NCBI GenBank assembly: GCA_026315105.1
Contig: CM048750.1
Span: 400,456,502 to 400,520,501 of the forward strand
DNA: 64,000 bases
DNA from: Locusta migratoria
Taxonomy: Eukaryota > Arthropoda > Insecta > Orthoptera > Acrididae
Reading direction: 5' to 3'
Part shown: in pieces, positions 55,589 through 64,000 of the stretch
How the letters are laid out: each line of letters begins with the position of its first letter
Position numbering within the stretch: the first letter of the stretch is position 1
Notes under the pieces: generated by a model
What the model saw: the letters and a program-made list of their open reading frames with translations, nothing else
Database searches by the model: none
What the model was told of the DNA's origin: nothing
Program-made: the position numbers and the translations under genes

Positions 55589-55920
55589 AATATGTCCTTA
55601 AAAGACATACACAATGCTGCAGGCCCAAATGAAATGAAACCAGTAAAGTCTTTTGTAGGGAGTTTTTTGTGGAGGAGTCCTTCTTTAGTAAGTTTGCTTT
55701 GATCTGGATTAAAAATACTGCCTCCAGAAGTAAGCACAGACCCCGCCCCCCACCTCCACGTCACCGACAGTCCTGAAGATTGCCGCCCCCCGATCCGGGA
55801 CTCGAACTCGCTCCACATTAAACATTCACGTGGAAATGGTTTACTTGTTCTGTTAGCTCTTTTTTTATGTATAAAAAAGTCTCATCAGAGCGTTTCCCTG
55901 AAAGTGACTGGGAGGAGGAG

Positions 55921-56453
55921 GAAGAAGGAGGAAGATTAGTGTTTAACGGCGCGTCGGCAGCGTGGTCATTAGAGGCGGAGCTTACTCTCGTGTTGTTTGG
56001 TAAGGATGGGGAAGGAAATCGGCAGGGACTCGAACCCCCGCCCCTAGAATTTTTATTTTTACGAAAGTTATTACTTATAGACGTACACCAACATTGGAAG
56101 AAAAAGAGGAGTCAATTATTATTGCATACTTCGGACAGTACAATTACCTGGAATAACACGACAGTTTCGTAAACAAATTGACCCTGTCAGCAGCCAGACC
56201 ATCCACCACAGCTGCCAATTATTGTTTTTAGACGTCTAGACATGTTAAGAGTAATTTGAGAAGAGCTCAACCCACACTGCGACCACAAACACACAGTGTT
56301 CTCTCGACAAGCTACGTAAAACCATCCGGCATCTGTCTGGATTGATTTAGGAAAATCACGGAAAACTTAAATCTGGATGGCCGGAGGTGGATTTGAACCA
56401 CCATCCTCCGGATGCGAGTCCAGTGCGTTACCACTGCGCCACCTCGCTCGGTC
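55921..56453 (-). mobile_element. tRNA-headed SINE of a different family, split by about 300 bp
   Basis: The head is at 56385-56453 on the minus strand (GACCGAGCGAGGTGGCGCAG, B box GGTTCAAATCC), with its body down to 56322 (TTAGGAAAATCACGGAAAAC). The 3' part of the same family is at 55921-56021 (AGATTAGTGTTTAACGGC ... GATGGGGAAGGAAATCGGC). About 300 bp (56022-56321) of unrelated sequence lies between, replacing roughly 18 bp expected from the family as I remember it. Confidence 0.65.
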
Positions 56454-56459
56454 AAAAGC

Positions 56460-58115
56460 TGAAAAACCAACATAACACGACGCTATTTCCTGTCGCAGTT
56501 TATCACTCGAGGCCGAGTACCAGGATCGTCCAAAATACAACAGTTGCTTTCATGAGTTTTCATATCTAGGTCTAGATTACCACATTGTTCAGTACATCAA
56601 GAAAGGAAAAATGTGTTACATTTTTTTGTTCCGTTTCAATTAGATGTCATTTATCACAGTATCTTGTTGTGATGCGATTTCTTTTACATCTTTTTGGGCT
56701 GAATGAACTACAGAATGAACAACAGAACACGAAGGTCCGTTATCTGGGGCTGTTGTTGGTTCTGACATAGCATGAAGCTGGACTTCTTGCAACTCTCCTT
56801 TATCATGATACTTCAAAAATTTTGCAACAGTCTGGCGATCTTTAGCTACTTTTTCGAATTTGTCTCTTTCTTTTTAAAGCTCCAGATTTATGTTTGTAGC
56901 TCAAAATCTTAAAATGTTTCGTTATGTCATCTGAAAAGGAACAATACCGTAATGGTGTCACGGGGAAAGTGCCCTCTTTCTGTGGGTTAGGACCCGGATG
57001 CTCTATTTTTATACGTCGCAAAATTTTGTAAGAGTAATCGAATTTCTAAATGCCTGAGAGAATCGTCATCACTACGTAAGTAATACAAAAAAGTCAAACA
57101 TTTTGATAGAATGATTGAAACATCAAATCGAAACACTACGCCCTTCAGATAACAAACAAACGAATTAGGAATAATACTGTAGTAGCTATTCTGACGTGGA
57201 CGAGTTTTAGAGTTCCAGGAAGCTGTTCCCCGTGATGGTTTAAGTTATTTTTAATTACACCGATCAAAAATAAAAACTTCGTTATGGTCTCTCCACAGCT
57301 ATCAACACGCCTGTAACTTTTTCTTGGTCAGACACATTAGTGCACATCGTAAAAGAGCAACAGACAAGTATTGGCATTTTATTATGAAATTTACTAAATG
57401 GTAAATTACTATCTGAAATGCTCTAGCCGACAGTAAGTTGAAGAATACCTCCCTCCCCCCCCCCCAAAAAAAAATAAATAAATAAAGAGGAGAAGAAGAA
57501 GAAATGTGAGCAGCCTAAGGCCAGACCCGGATATCTGATCCCCGGATCAAAATTTAGTTATTAACGCATTCCAATAGGAATTTTCTGGCCTTTGAATTGG
57601 TGAAGTCCGTTTGTTTCCTTAACGGACTCAAGTATGATAAACACTGTTCACTTCAAAAGTGGACATCTACACAGATGTTTGGTATCAAATACGGAAAGGA
57701 GTGTTACTAATAATTAACTTTTAAGTGAGTGCAATGAAACGAAATATTTCACTAGCCACAGAAGACAAAGCTAGGAAGAGATCTCTACTGCCTGCAAAGT
57801 GTAAAAGGCAAAATGTAAAAAACCAAGTGTAAGACTCTCTTGTAAATTCTACAGTGCTATTTTCGTGTATGTTGCTCAAAATTAACAACTGTCGGAGAGA
57901 ATTTAGATGTAAGAAATAATGTAACAGTGCATAGAGAACAATCTGACGACACGTTTAAGTGGCCTTATGCTAAGAATTTTTAGATACAACGTGATGAAAT
58001 TAAGTAATATTATTCTCTAAGAATTGACAAATTCTTAATCATTACTGATTGTGCCTGGTATTCTGGTGGTAGAAACTGAGGTTACGGGTTGCATTGTTGG
58101 CTGGAGGGGAATAGG
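56460..58115. other. Unassigned stretch
   Basis: A C run followed by an A run and AAATAAATAAATAAA occurs at about 57453-57485. No genes recognised. Confidence 0.4.
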
Positions 58116-58121
58116 GGACCG

Positions 58122-58316
58122 CCGGCCGCGGTGGCCGAGGAGACTGAGGCGCTCCAGTCACGGTCTGCACGGCCACTACGGTCGGGGGTTCGAATCCCCC
58201 CTCGGGCATGTATATTTGTGCCGTCCTAGTTCGTAAGTAGTTCATAAGTAGTTTGTAAGTTTAGGGACTGATGACCCCGTAGTTAAGTCCCATAAGCTGT
58301 ACAAACATTTGAACAT
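58122..58316 (+). mobile_element. tRNA-derived SINE (type A head), full length
   Basis: Complete head, B box and core. AGGGGAC flanks (58113-58119, 58323-58329) form a short TSD. Confidence 0.9.
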
Positions 58317-58505
58317 TTGAAGAGGGGACTGTGTGAGCGATTCTGCTGTACACACTAAACTAACATAAAAATAAATATTAAAATGCTATACTGGAAACAA
58401 AAAAAAAAAGGAAACGTGTTTACAAGCTGTTCCACTTACGGCGCCTGGGGAAAGACAGCTGCGCGCGATTCTCGCGAGGAGAGCATAAACAATGATTCAG
58501 TTTGA

Positions 58506-58811
58506 TTGCAGGTGGACACCGAGAAACGTTTTGTAATAATGCAAGTTGACAATGCACATAATGACTTTGATGATGAGACTGGTGATTGTGAAGTCGTCTC
58601 TAGTAATAAGCCATCTGTTCAGATTTCGGCAGTTTTGTACATTTTGATGACAGCCTCGCTGTGTGTGTACCAGATGAAGAAATTATTGCCCATGTGTGCC
58701 AACAACGCAGTGATGATCGACAAGGTAAGTGAGAGTGATGGAGATGACATTAATCTTGAAACAACTGAACTGAGTGAAATGTTTCGTGCAATCGATATGT
58801 GTAGGCGTTAA
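58506..58811 (+). pseudogene. Possible Tigger/jerky-like transposase C-terminus
   Basis: The frame from 58506 starts with acidic residues (DDETGDCEVV). In the next frame PDEEIIAHVCQQRSDD is followed, back in frame, by the ESDGDDINLETTELSE segment and FRAIDMCRR. An acidic linker with a DEEI phrase, followed by a short amphipathic segment, is usual for the C-terminal tail of Pogo/Tigger transposases (jerky-like). There is no DDE domain or CENP-B-type HTH nearby. The match is by general pattern only and the shift between frames shows it is not functional. Confidence 0.3.
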
Positions 58812-58814
58812 GGA

Positions 58815-59130
58815 TGTGCAAACATTTGTCGTGAAAAATATCTGAAATCATTAATAAATTCGCAAAATGTGGTGTATGTATTTAATACATGGAGGGTTAA
58901 ACGAGCCAAATAATTTAATCCCCTTAAACCATTATCATCTCCAAGATAACATTTTGTTAAAGCAGTGCGTAGTGGGAGATTACATACTGTATCTATTTTT
59001 TAAGGAGGACAAAATGAAAAGATTTCATTTAAATACAGTATTCTATCTTTATCGTTTATAAATTTTATAGACATAGTCGGACCTTATCCTTTATTTTCAC
59101 TAAAGAAATGGCATTATCGGCTGGCAGATC
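58815..59130. other. Spacer
   Basis: AT-rich, nothing recognised. Confidence 0.35.
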
Positions 59131-59134
59131 CTGT

Positions 59135-59490
59135 CCGGATTATTTGGCCGCCTGGGGCAAGTGGTTTTACTGCACGCCACTTGGGCGACTTGTGTGTCGA
59201 TGACGATGAAAGCGATGACAAAGACAGCTCAAATGTTCAAATGTTTGTAAGTCTTTTGGGACTTAACTACAGAGTCATCAGTCCCTAAACTTACAAACTA
59301 CTTACGAACTAGGACGGCACAAATATCCATGCCCGAGGGGGGATTCGAACCCCCGACCGTAGTGGCCGTGCAGACTGTGACTGAATCGCCTCAGTCCCCT
59401 CGGCCACCGCGGCCGGCGACAAAGACAGCTCCCTGCTGGGAACCGCATCCGGGCCCCTGCGTGGTAGTCGGCGGTGCTGTCGACTCAGCT
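59135..59490 (-). mobile_element. Older tRNA-headed SINE hosting a younger SINE
   Basis: The body phrases GATTATTTGGCCGCC, ACGCCACTTGGGCGACTTG and GTCGATGACGATGAAA, and, beyond the inserted SINE, CTGGGAACCGCATCCGGGCC and a CAGCTCA end, belong to another SINE family whose head faces left on the minus strand. It is diverged and interrupted at 59231-59417. Confidence 0.55.
59231..59417 (-). mobile_element. tRNA-derived SINE (type A head) nested in an older SINE
   Basis: Complete minus-strand element. The 14-bp TSD GACAAAGACAGCTC is at 59217-59230 and 59418-59431. Confidence 0.94.
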
Positions 59491-59605
59491 CATAAATGAT
59501 GATATCTGTATCTGACTTCTGAGTTACAAGTAATTTTTCCCCTTGAAATACCTTTAAATTAGGTTCTGCTGTATTAAAATTTCTTCTCAATGCCTCTGAG
59601 TTTTC

Positions 59606-59811
59606 AAAATGTTCAAATGTTCGATAATCTATGGGACTCAACAGCTTGGTTATTAGTCCCTAGCTTACAAACTACTTAATTTAAGGTAAAATAACCTGAG
59701 GACAACACAAACACCCATGCGCGAGGGGGGAATCGAACCCTCGACGGCGGACGGTCGCGCGCAACGCAACACGGCGCTCCAGTACGCGCGGCTAATCCGC
59801 CGCGGTCGAAA
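59606..59811 (-). mobile_element. tRNA-derived SINE, fourth head variant
   Basis: The minus-strand head ACCGCGGCGGATTAGCCGCG with B box GAGGGTTCGATTCCCCCC differs from types A-C, but the core (CTAGGGACTAATAACC ... GAGTCCC) is related. TSD CTGAGTTTTC at 59596-59605 and 59812-59821. Confidence 0.9.
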
Positions 59812-60063
59812 CTGAGTTTTCGTTTCACCCTATTTTATAAATCAATGAGAACATGACTCAGGTGCAAATATTACGTACAGGTATAAAACAAACTAAACAT
59901 TTGTTTTTGAGAAGACAGGCAACGGACATAAAAACTGCCCCTTCCTAAAAGAAATCCTGGATCCGCGGCTGAATATACTCTTCATCTATGGTTTTCGAAC
60001 TGGAATGTTAGTAATGGTTTCTCTTACCTTCCGTTGTTCAAGAACATTATTTCGTTTCGTTCG

Positions 60064-60251
60064 TTTCTTTGTATAGCTTATGGGACTTAACTACGGGGTC
60101 ATCAGTCCCTAAACTTACAAACTACTTATGAACTAACTAAGGCTAAGGACGGCACAAATATCCGTGCCCGAGGGGGAATTCGAAACACCGATCGTAGTGG
60201 CCGTGCAGACCGTGACTGGAGCGCCTCAGTCCCCTCGGCCACCGCGGCCGG
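60064..60251 (-). mobile_element. tRNA-derived SINE (type A head) with atypical tail
   Basis: Head and core are normal, but beyond CTATACAAA the usual CATTTGAACATT tail is replaced by an AACGAAACGAAAT-type repeat. CAAGAACATTAT (60049-60060) and CAAGAATATTAT (60252-60263) are a near-perfect TSD, so the repeat belongs to the inserted copy if this is correct. Confidence 0.88.
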
Positions 60252-60264
60252 CAAGAATATTATC

Positions 60265-60990
60265 ATTGTAGCAAACCGCAGTAGTTCCTGCAATGTATCT
60301 TTACATCAAACTTAACGAAATGACATAATCACTTTCGTTATGAGGAGAGAAATAATGCCAAAATGAGCACACGTGACAGGAAGCCGTGCGCCCGGCGACC
60401 AGAGCCAGCAGCTCGGCCGGCCGGCACGTCAGCCGCGGCGCTGCCGGCTTGTCAGCCGCCGGTGCAGGGGGTCAGGACACGACACGCGCAGCGGCAGCAA
60501 CGAGCTGGATGAAAATATTGACATTATTAAAAAATTATACTGCATGCGAGCGTTCCCGTGTGGGGGCTATGGGCAACGTGCAACGAAATGTTGTCTTGTA
60601 GTTAGTGACTTTACTGTAGATTATGAGCCAACATTTTGTCGCCATGTGGCCACTGAGACTCTTTACAGTAGGATTGAAATTACGTTGATATGATAATGGA
60701 CCCAGAATCTCAAACTGTTCAACCGTGGAACTCAAGACTGATTATCACAAAATTGATCACATAACACGTTGGTGCCACGCTCACTAGCATGCTGGAAACA
60801 CAAGTAAACCAGTGATTTTAATTACATTACAGTGCAACATAAAGTGTTGAACCATAAATACTTATGGCGAGTAAACCGCACTGGCACGCCATTCGTTATA
60901 CTTCTCCTCCAATAATGGCTATGCTCCGAACGATAGCGACATATTCCAATGTATAACGCACGTATACAGTATTTCTATCTACAAACAAGA
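60265..60990. other. Spacer with a CpG-rich part
   Basis: GC-rich at about 60370-60500. The overlapping open frames (60373-60693) have no recognisable domain. Confidence 0.4.
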
Positions 60991-60991
60991 G

Positions 60992-61187
60992 CCGGCCGCG
61001 GTGGCCGAGGGGACTGAGGCGCTCCAGTCACGGTCTGCAAGGTCACTACGGTCGCGGGTTCGAATCCCCCCTCGGGCATGGATATTTATGCCGTCCTAGT
61101 TCGTAAGTAGTTCATAAGTAGTTTGTAAGTTTAGGGACTGATGACCCCGTAGTTAAGTCCCATGAGCTTTACAAACATTTGAACATT
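60992..61187 (+). mobile_element. tRNA-derived SINE (type A head), full length
   Basis: Complete element; TSD TACAAACAAG at 60980-60989 and 61188-61197. Confidence 0.93.
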
Positions 61188-61240
61188 TACAAACAAGGTG
61201 TATGCCTGCAACACGTAACAAGAGTTTGCATTGCCAAACA

Positions 61241-61427
61241 AAAAATGTTTGTAAAGCTTAAGGGAGTTAACTGCGGGGTCATCAGTCCCTAAACTTAGAA
61301 ACTGCTTATGAACTACCTTACACTAAAGACAGCACAAACATCTATGGCCCAGGGAGGATTTGAACGTCCGACGAGGGAGGCTGCGTGATCCGAGCTCCAG
61401 AACGCTCGGATACTCCCACGCGGTCGC
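61241..61427 (-). mobile_element. tRNA-derived SINE, mosaic head
   Basis: Minus strand: a head resembling type B (GAGTATCCGAGCG, B box GACGTTCAAATCC) with a type C tail (TCCCTTAAGCTTTAC). TSD TGCCAAACA at 61232-61240 and 61428-61436. Confidence 0.9.
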
Positions 61428-61559
61428 TGCCAAACACGTTGGCCTGTAGGATTAATGAAACTGTAAGGTAGACCCGGCAATGCATTTCACTGATTTCTGT
61501 ACCAGCACTCGCCCAGTGCGACCTGCAGTTCCTTTTTCACTGTCGTTTCAGAGTCGAAA

Positions 61560-63175
61560 CCAGAACCAATTAGAACTGCTTAGTACATCCACTACGTGGG
61601 CTGAAAGTCCTTTTGATATTTCTGATGTAACAGGGACGATACTCAGTGACGACGAAAAGTACAAACTTCCGTCGCGGTCTTCAGAAATACCTCGTAACTA
61701 TAAATATCGAGAGGAGACAGAGTGTGGACAAGCGAGGAAGTTGCAACATGACTGGCTAAAGGAACACTCTGGGCTACTGTACAGCCGCCGGCACATTGGT
61801 CGCCGTGCTAGTCCAGGCAGGGAGCAAGCATTCGGTGGCTCTGGGAGCTGTGCTCACTCGTCAACTTTGCAAATGTAAAAAAGCACTAGAAATCTTCACA
61901 AACCATTCTGCTACCGACTATCACAAAAAGGCTGCGTTAAACAGTATATATTTAAAAATATATGTCAAAATCCAGAAAAGGCTGTCGACACTTTACTCGC
62001 AACCGAAAAACTCAAAATAATTAAATCAAATTTACAGCGGCTGATTCCTATAGTCAAGACGATCATAATGTGTGGTAGAGAAAATCCACCGTTAAGAGAC
62101 CACCGTGATGATGGAACATTTTACTGATGAAATCGGTCACGGAAAATTTCCATCCCTTAAAAAATTGCGCATTGACTCAGGTGATGCAGCTCTCAAAAAC
62201 ATATAGACACCGCACCCAAAAATGCCACATATATCAGTTAAATAACCCAGAATCAGCTGATTGATTGTTGCCATTTCGTCATAATGAAAAAGGCAGTCAA
62301 AGAATCAAAATTCTGTGCTATTCTTGACAACGAAACGAGCTATGTCAGTGGTGCACAGCAAATGAGCGGTTGTACCCGATATTTGGATGTACAAAGCAGC
62401 GCAATACACGAAGGTTTTATAGGCTTCCTGTCTCACTGTCTGACTGGTGCTGCACGAAGCGATCAAATCGTTCAACAATTACATATAAGCGTCTTACAAG
62501 TTGAGAATTTGAGAGGTCAACGTTATGACGGAGGCGCCAACGTGTCTGGAACGTTTAGTGGCGGAAAGTTCCCGATAAAGCGAGTCCATTCGTTAGCGAT
62601 TTATGTGCATTGTGCAGCATCGTGAGAGCCTGCACCTTGCCTAGTGTTCGGAATATGATGGGAGTTGTAAGTAGAGTTACTAGAGTGGTTCACGATGGCT
62701 CGAAAGGCACGACGCACTCCTTCAATTCAAAGAGCGCTTTGACTCTCTCGTCCAGTTCCTTGAAGAAATGGAGGGAACTTCTCTGTCATGCGAAAGTCCA
62801 CGTCTGCTGATTTCTATTCAACGAATCGACTTTGTCTTACTGCTGACGGTAACCGCGGCCATATTTGAGGTCACTGTTACTCTTTCACGGCAACTTGAGG
62901 CTGCCGCATTAAAAATGTTCAATTGTCTGTAAATCTATCGGACCAAACTGCGTGGTCATCAGTCCGTAGCTTACAGACTACTTAAACCTAGGTAAACTAA
63001 CCTACGGACAAACACACACACCCATGCCCCAGGAAGGACTCGAACCTCCACGGCGAGCAACCACGCGCTCCGCAGCGAGGTGCTTTAGACCGCTCGGCTA
63101 CTCCACCGCGGAGCTGCCGCATTAGATCTTAATTTTGTTATGAGATGGTAGATAATGTGATAAAAACACTGGAAG
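61560..63175 (+). pseudogene. hAT-like (ZMYM1-type) transposase, interrupted by a SINE
   Basis: In order: KYKLPSRSSEIPRNY and ARKLQHDWLKEHSGLLYS (about 61660-61780, the TTF-type zinc-finger region); an ILDNETSYVSGAQQ segment near 62320-62360, where the family usually has DETTDVS with an Asp that is Tyr here; HEGFIGFLSH near 62410; LRGQRYDGGANVSGTFSG near 62509-62562; YVHCAAS near 62602; and, shifted, LPSVRNMMG. Near 62891 LEAAAL is cut by the SINE at 62912-63112 and resumes as AAALDLNFVMRW. Stops occur between 62100 and 62280 and later. It is related to the fragment at 54-55.7 kb, being the same family on the other strand, and is equally dead. Confidence 0.75.
62912..63112 (-). mobile_element. 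tRNA-derived SINE (type B head) inside a hAT pseudogene
   Basis: Complete minus-strand element. TSD GCTGCCGCATTA at 62900-62911 and 63113-63124, within coding sequence. Confidence 0.93.
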
Positions 63176-63179
63176 AGTA

Positions 63180-64000
63180 CATGTAGACCCTTTACACATC
63201 CCAGTGCAGGCTCCCAGAACCACCAAACGTTCAGTTTATCGCTTAAATAGGAGCGCCTGCTGCTCAAGAACACTTCAGGTAAATTAACCATCTGATACAT
63301 ACACGTGTTTATGGCATGATGCTGCATTTGTTTCGCCTCTGTTGTGTTCTTTCAAGCTCGAGAATAATGACGTGTCGTATTCACCAAGATGTGTCTGGCA
63401 GGTTATAACCAATCGAAGTGATTGAAGAATATACGAAACGTTTTCTGAGGAGGCTAGCTACGCGTTAAATGGGCAAAATATTATTATTTATTTATTTATT
63501 ACTGTTCGTCTTGATACAGTGTACCCTCAACTGGATCAAGCCCCCCCCCAAAAAAAAAAACAAAAAAAAAACAACAGAATCCTGGATCCGTCACTGAACC
63601 CTATAATCCTAACATACGTAAATTTGACGTGTAGGATATTATTTAGTTGTTCAATTAAACGTTAAAGTAAACTACGTCCAGCGATCTTTTTTTCTTTTCT
63701 TTTGCCAATCCAATCCGAGACTAAGTAAAATATATGTATATATGATAAACATCTCCGTACTGAGATGATTAATGCTGTTTCTACTTTATGATTGATACTT
63801 TGTTGTATGTGCCCTTGTACGTTCAGTAAATTATCTTAGTACTGTAAAGCGAACGTTTCGTTGCCGACATTAGCACACCAAGCGCCCCCCCCCCCCCTCC
63901 TGCCGTAAGGAAAATTTAACCGACCGTTCGCTTTACTACCGAAATTCAAACAACGTCATTTCTGATACGACATTTCCATAAACGAATGGTTTGTAGTGAG
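63180..64000. other. Unassigned stretch to the right edge
   Basis: It contains C- and A-run low-complexity sequence at 63541-63573 and a C run near 63885-63897. No gene recognised. Confidence 0.4.

Larger units (their letters stand above)
54044..55730 (-). pseudogene. hAT-like (ZMYM1-type) transposase, split by two insertions
   Basis: Reading leftwards on the minus strand: IFNPDQSKLTKEGLL and KKLPTKDFTG (about 55715-55638) are from the TTF-type zinc-finger region. After the palindrome insertion come ALSIENLTQNRKPF-like coding (about 55060) and LLQRMLDTTLFLSSSGLAFQ with IGDV (about 54945-54858). After a SINE come NGNF-like coding (near 54655), CRAQGYDNGSKMRGH (about 54588-54544) and FFSPCGAHSLN (near 54483). 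The C-terminal block down to 54044 fades. The RGQGYD.....MSG and CAAHSLNL blocks are signature segments of ZMYM1-like hAT transposases, so the family call is good. Two insertions, several stops and frame changes make it dead. Both breaks lie inside codons for conserved blocks, so they can be placed exactly. Confidence 0.75.

Noticed and set aside
1..64000. CRISPR array, bacterial operon or prophage
   Set aside because: No regularly spaced short direct repeats with unique spacers exist; introns, SINEs, LINEs and DNA transposons show that this is animal DNA.

Overview
The window looks like repeat-dense intergenic or intronic DNA from a very large insect genome, most likely an acridid grasshopper or locust of the Schistocerca type. 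That assignment is inferred: the tRNA-headed SINEs, the LINE 3' ends and a Tc1-type transposon are families I recognise from orthopteran genomes. I found no complete host protein-coding gene, no rRNA and no CRISPR array. Almost everything that can be named is a transposable element or a remnant of one.

The commonest element is a group of about 26 short (roughly 190-205 bp) tRNA-derived SINEs on both strands. They have several different tRNA heads but a shared 3' core that forms a covarying hairpin. Most are bounded by clear 7-15 bp target-site duplications (TSDs), so exact insertion points can be read.

Layout: 0-7 kb holds an unassigned open frame at the left edge, SINEs, two LINE 3' ends (2.2-3.6 kb), a TIR-bounded MITE candidate (4.99-5.60 kb), a CpG-rich patch and an RTE-like LINE fragment (6.1-6.8 kb). 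7-16.6 kb holds a foldback next to a tRNA-like sequence, a Helitron-like element (10.5-11.5 kb), a decayed gag-like region (14-15.3 kb), and a GC-rich palindrome (16.0-16.2 kb). 17-21 kb holds an old LINE 3' end and a full-length but dead Tc1-type transposon (19.09-20.48 kb). 24-29 kb holds several LINE fragments (including the longest clean coding stretch, a Jockey-type reverse transcriptase at 25.8-26.65 kb) and a repetitive Helitron-like element. 30-38 kb holds a MADF-like exon, a long imperfect inverted repeat and an RTE-like LINE on the minus strand that carries an opposite-strand LINE, SINEs and a foldback nested within it. 42-48 kb holds a foldback, a TIR-complete PIF/Harbinger element (43.28-44.73 kb) and a Helitron with both termini visible. 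49-56 kb holds a perfect tRNA-bearing palindrome, a reversed Helitron-like element and a hAT-like transposase pseudogene broken by a SINE and by a perfect 245-bp-arm palindrome. 58-64 kb holds more SINEs, a possible Tigger remnant and a second hAT-like pseudogene broken by a SINE.

The elements do not act together as a pathway; they record successive insertions. The most unusual signal is that five separate places, three of them large foldback palindromes, share a short core resembling a hammerhead ribozyme (CTGANGA, one extra base, a GG...CC stem, then GAAA). The two perfect palindromes (175-bp and 245-bp arms) are also striking, because perfection implies either very recent formation or ongoing arm-to-arm correction.
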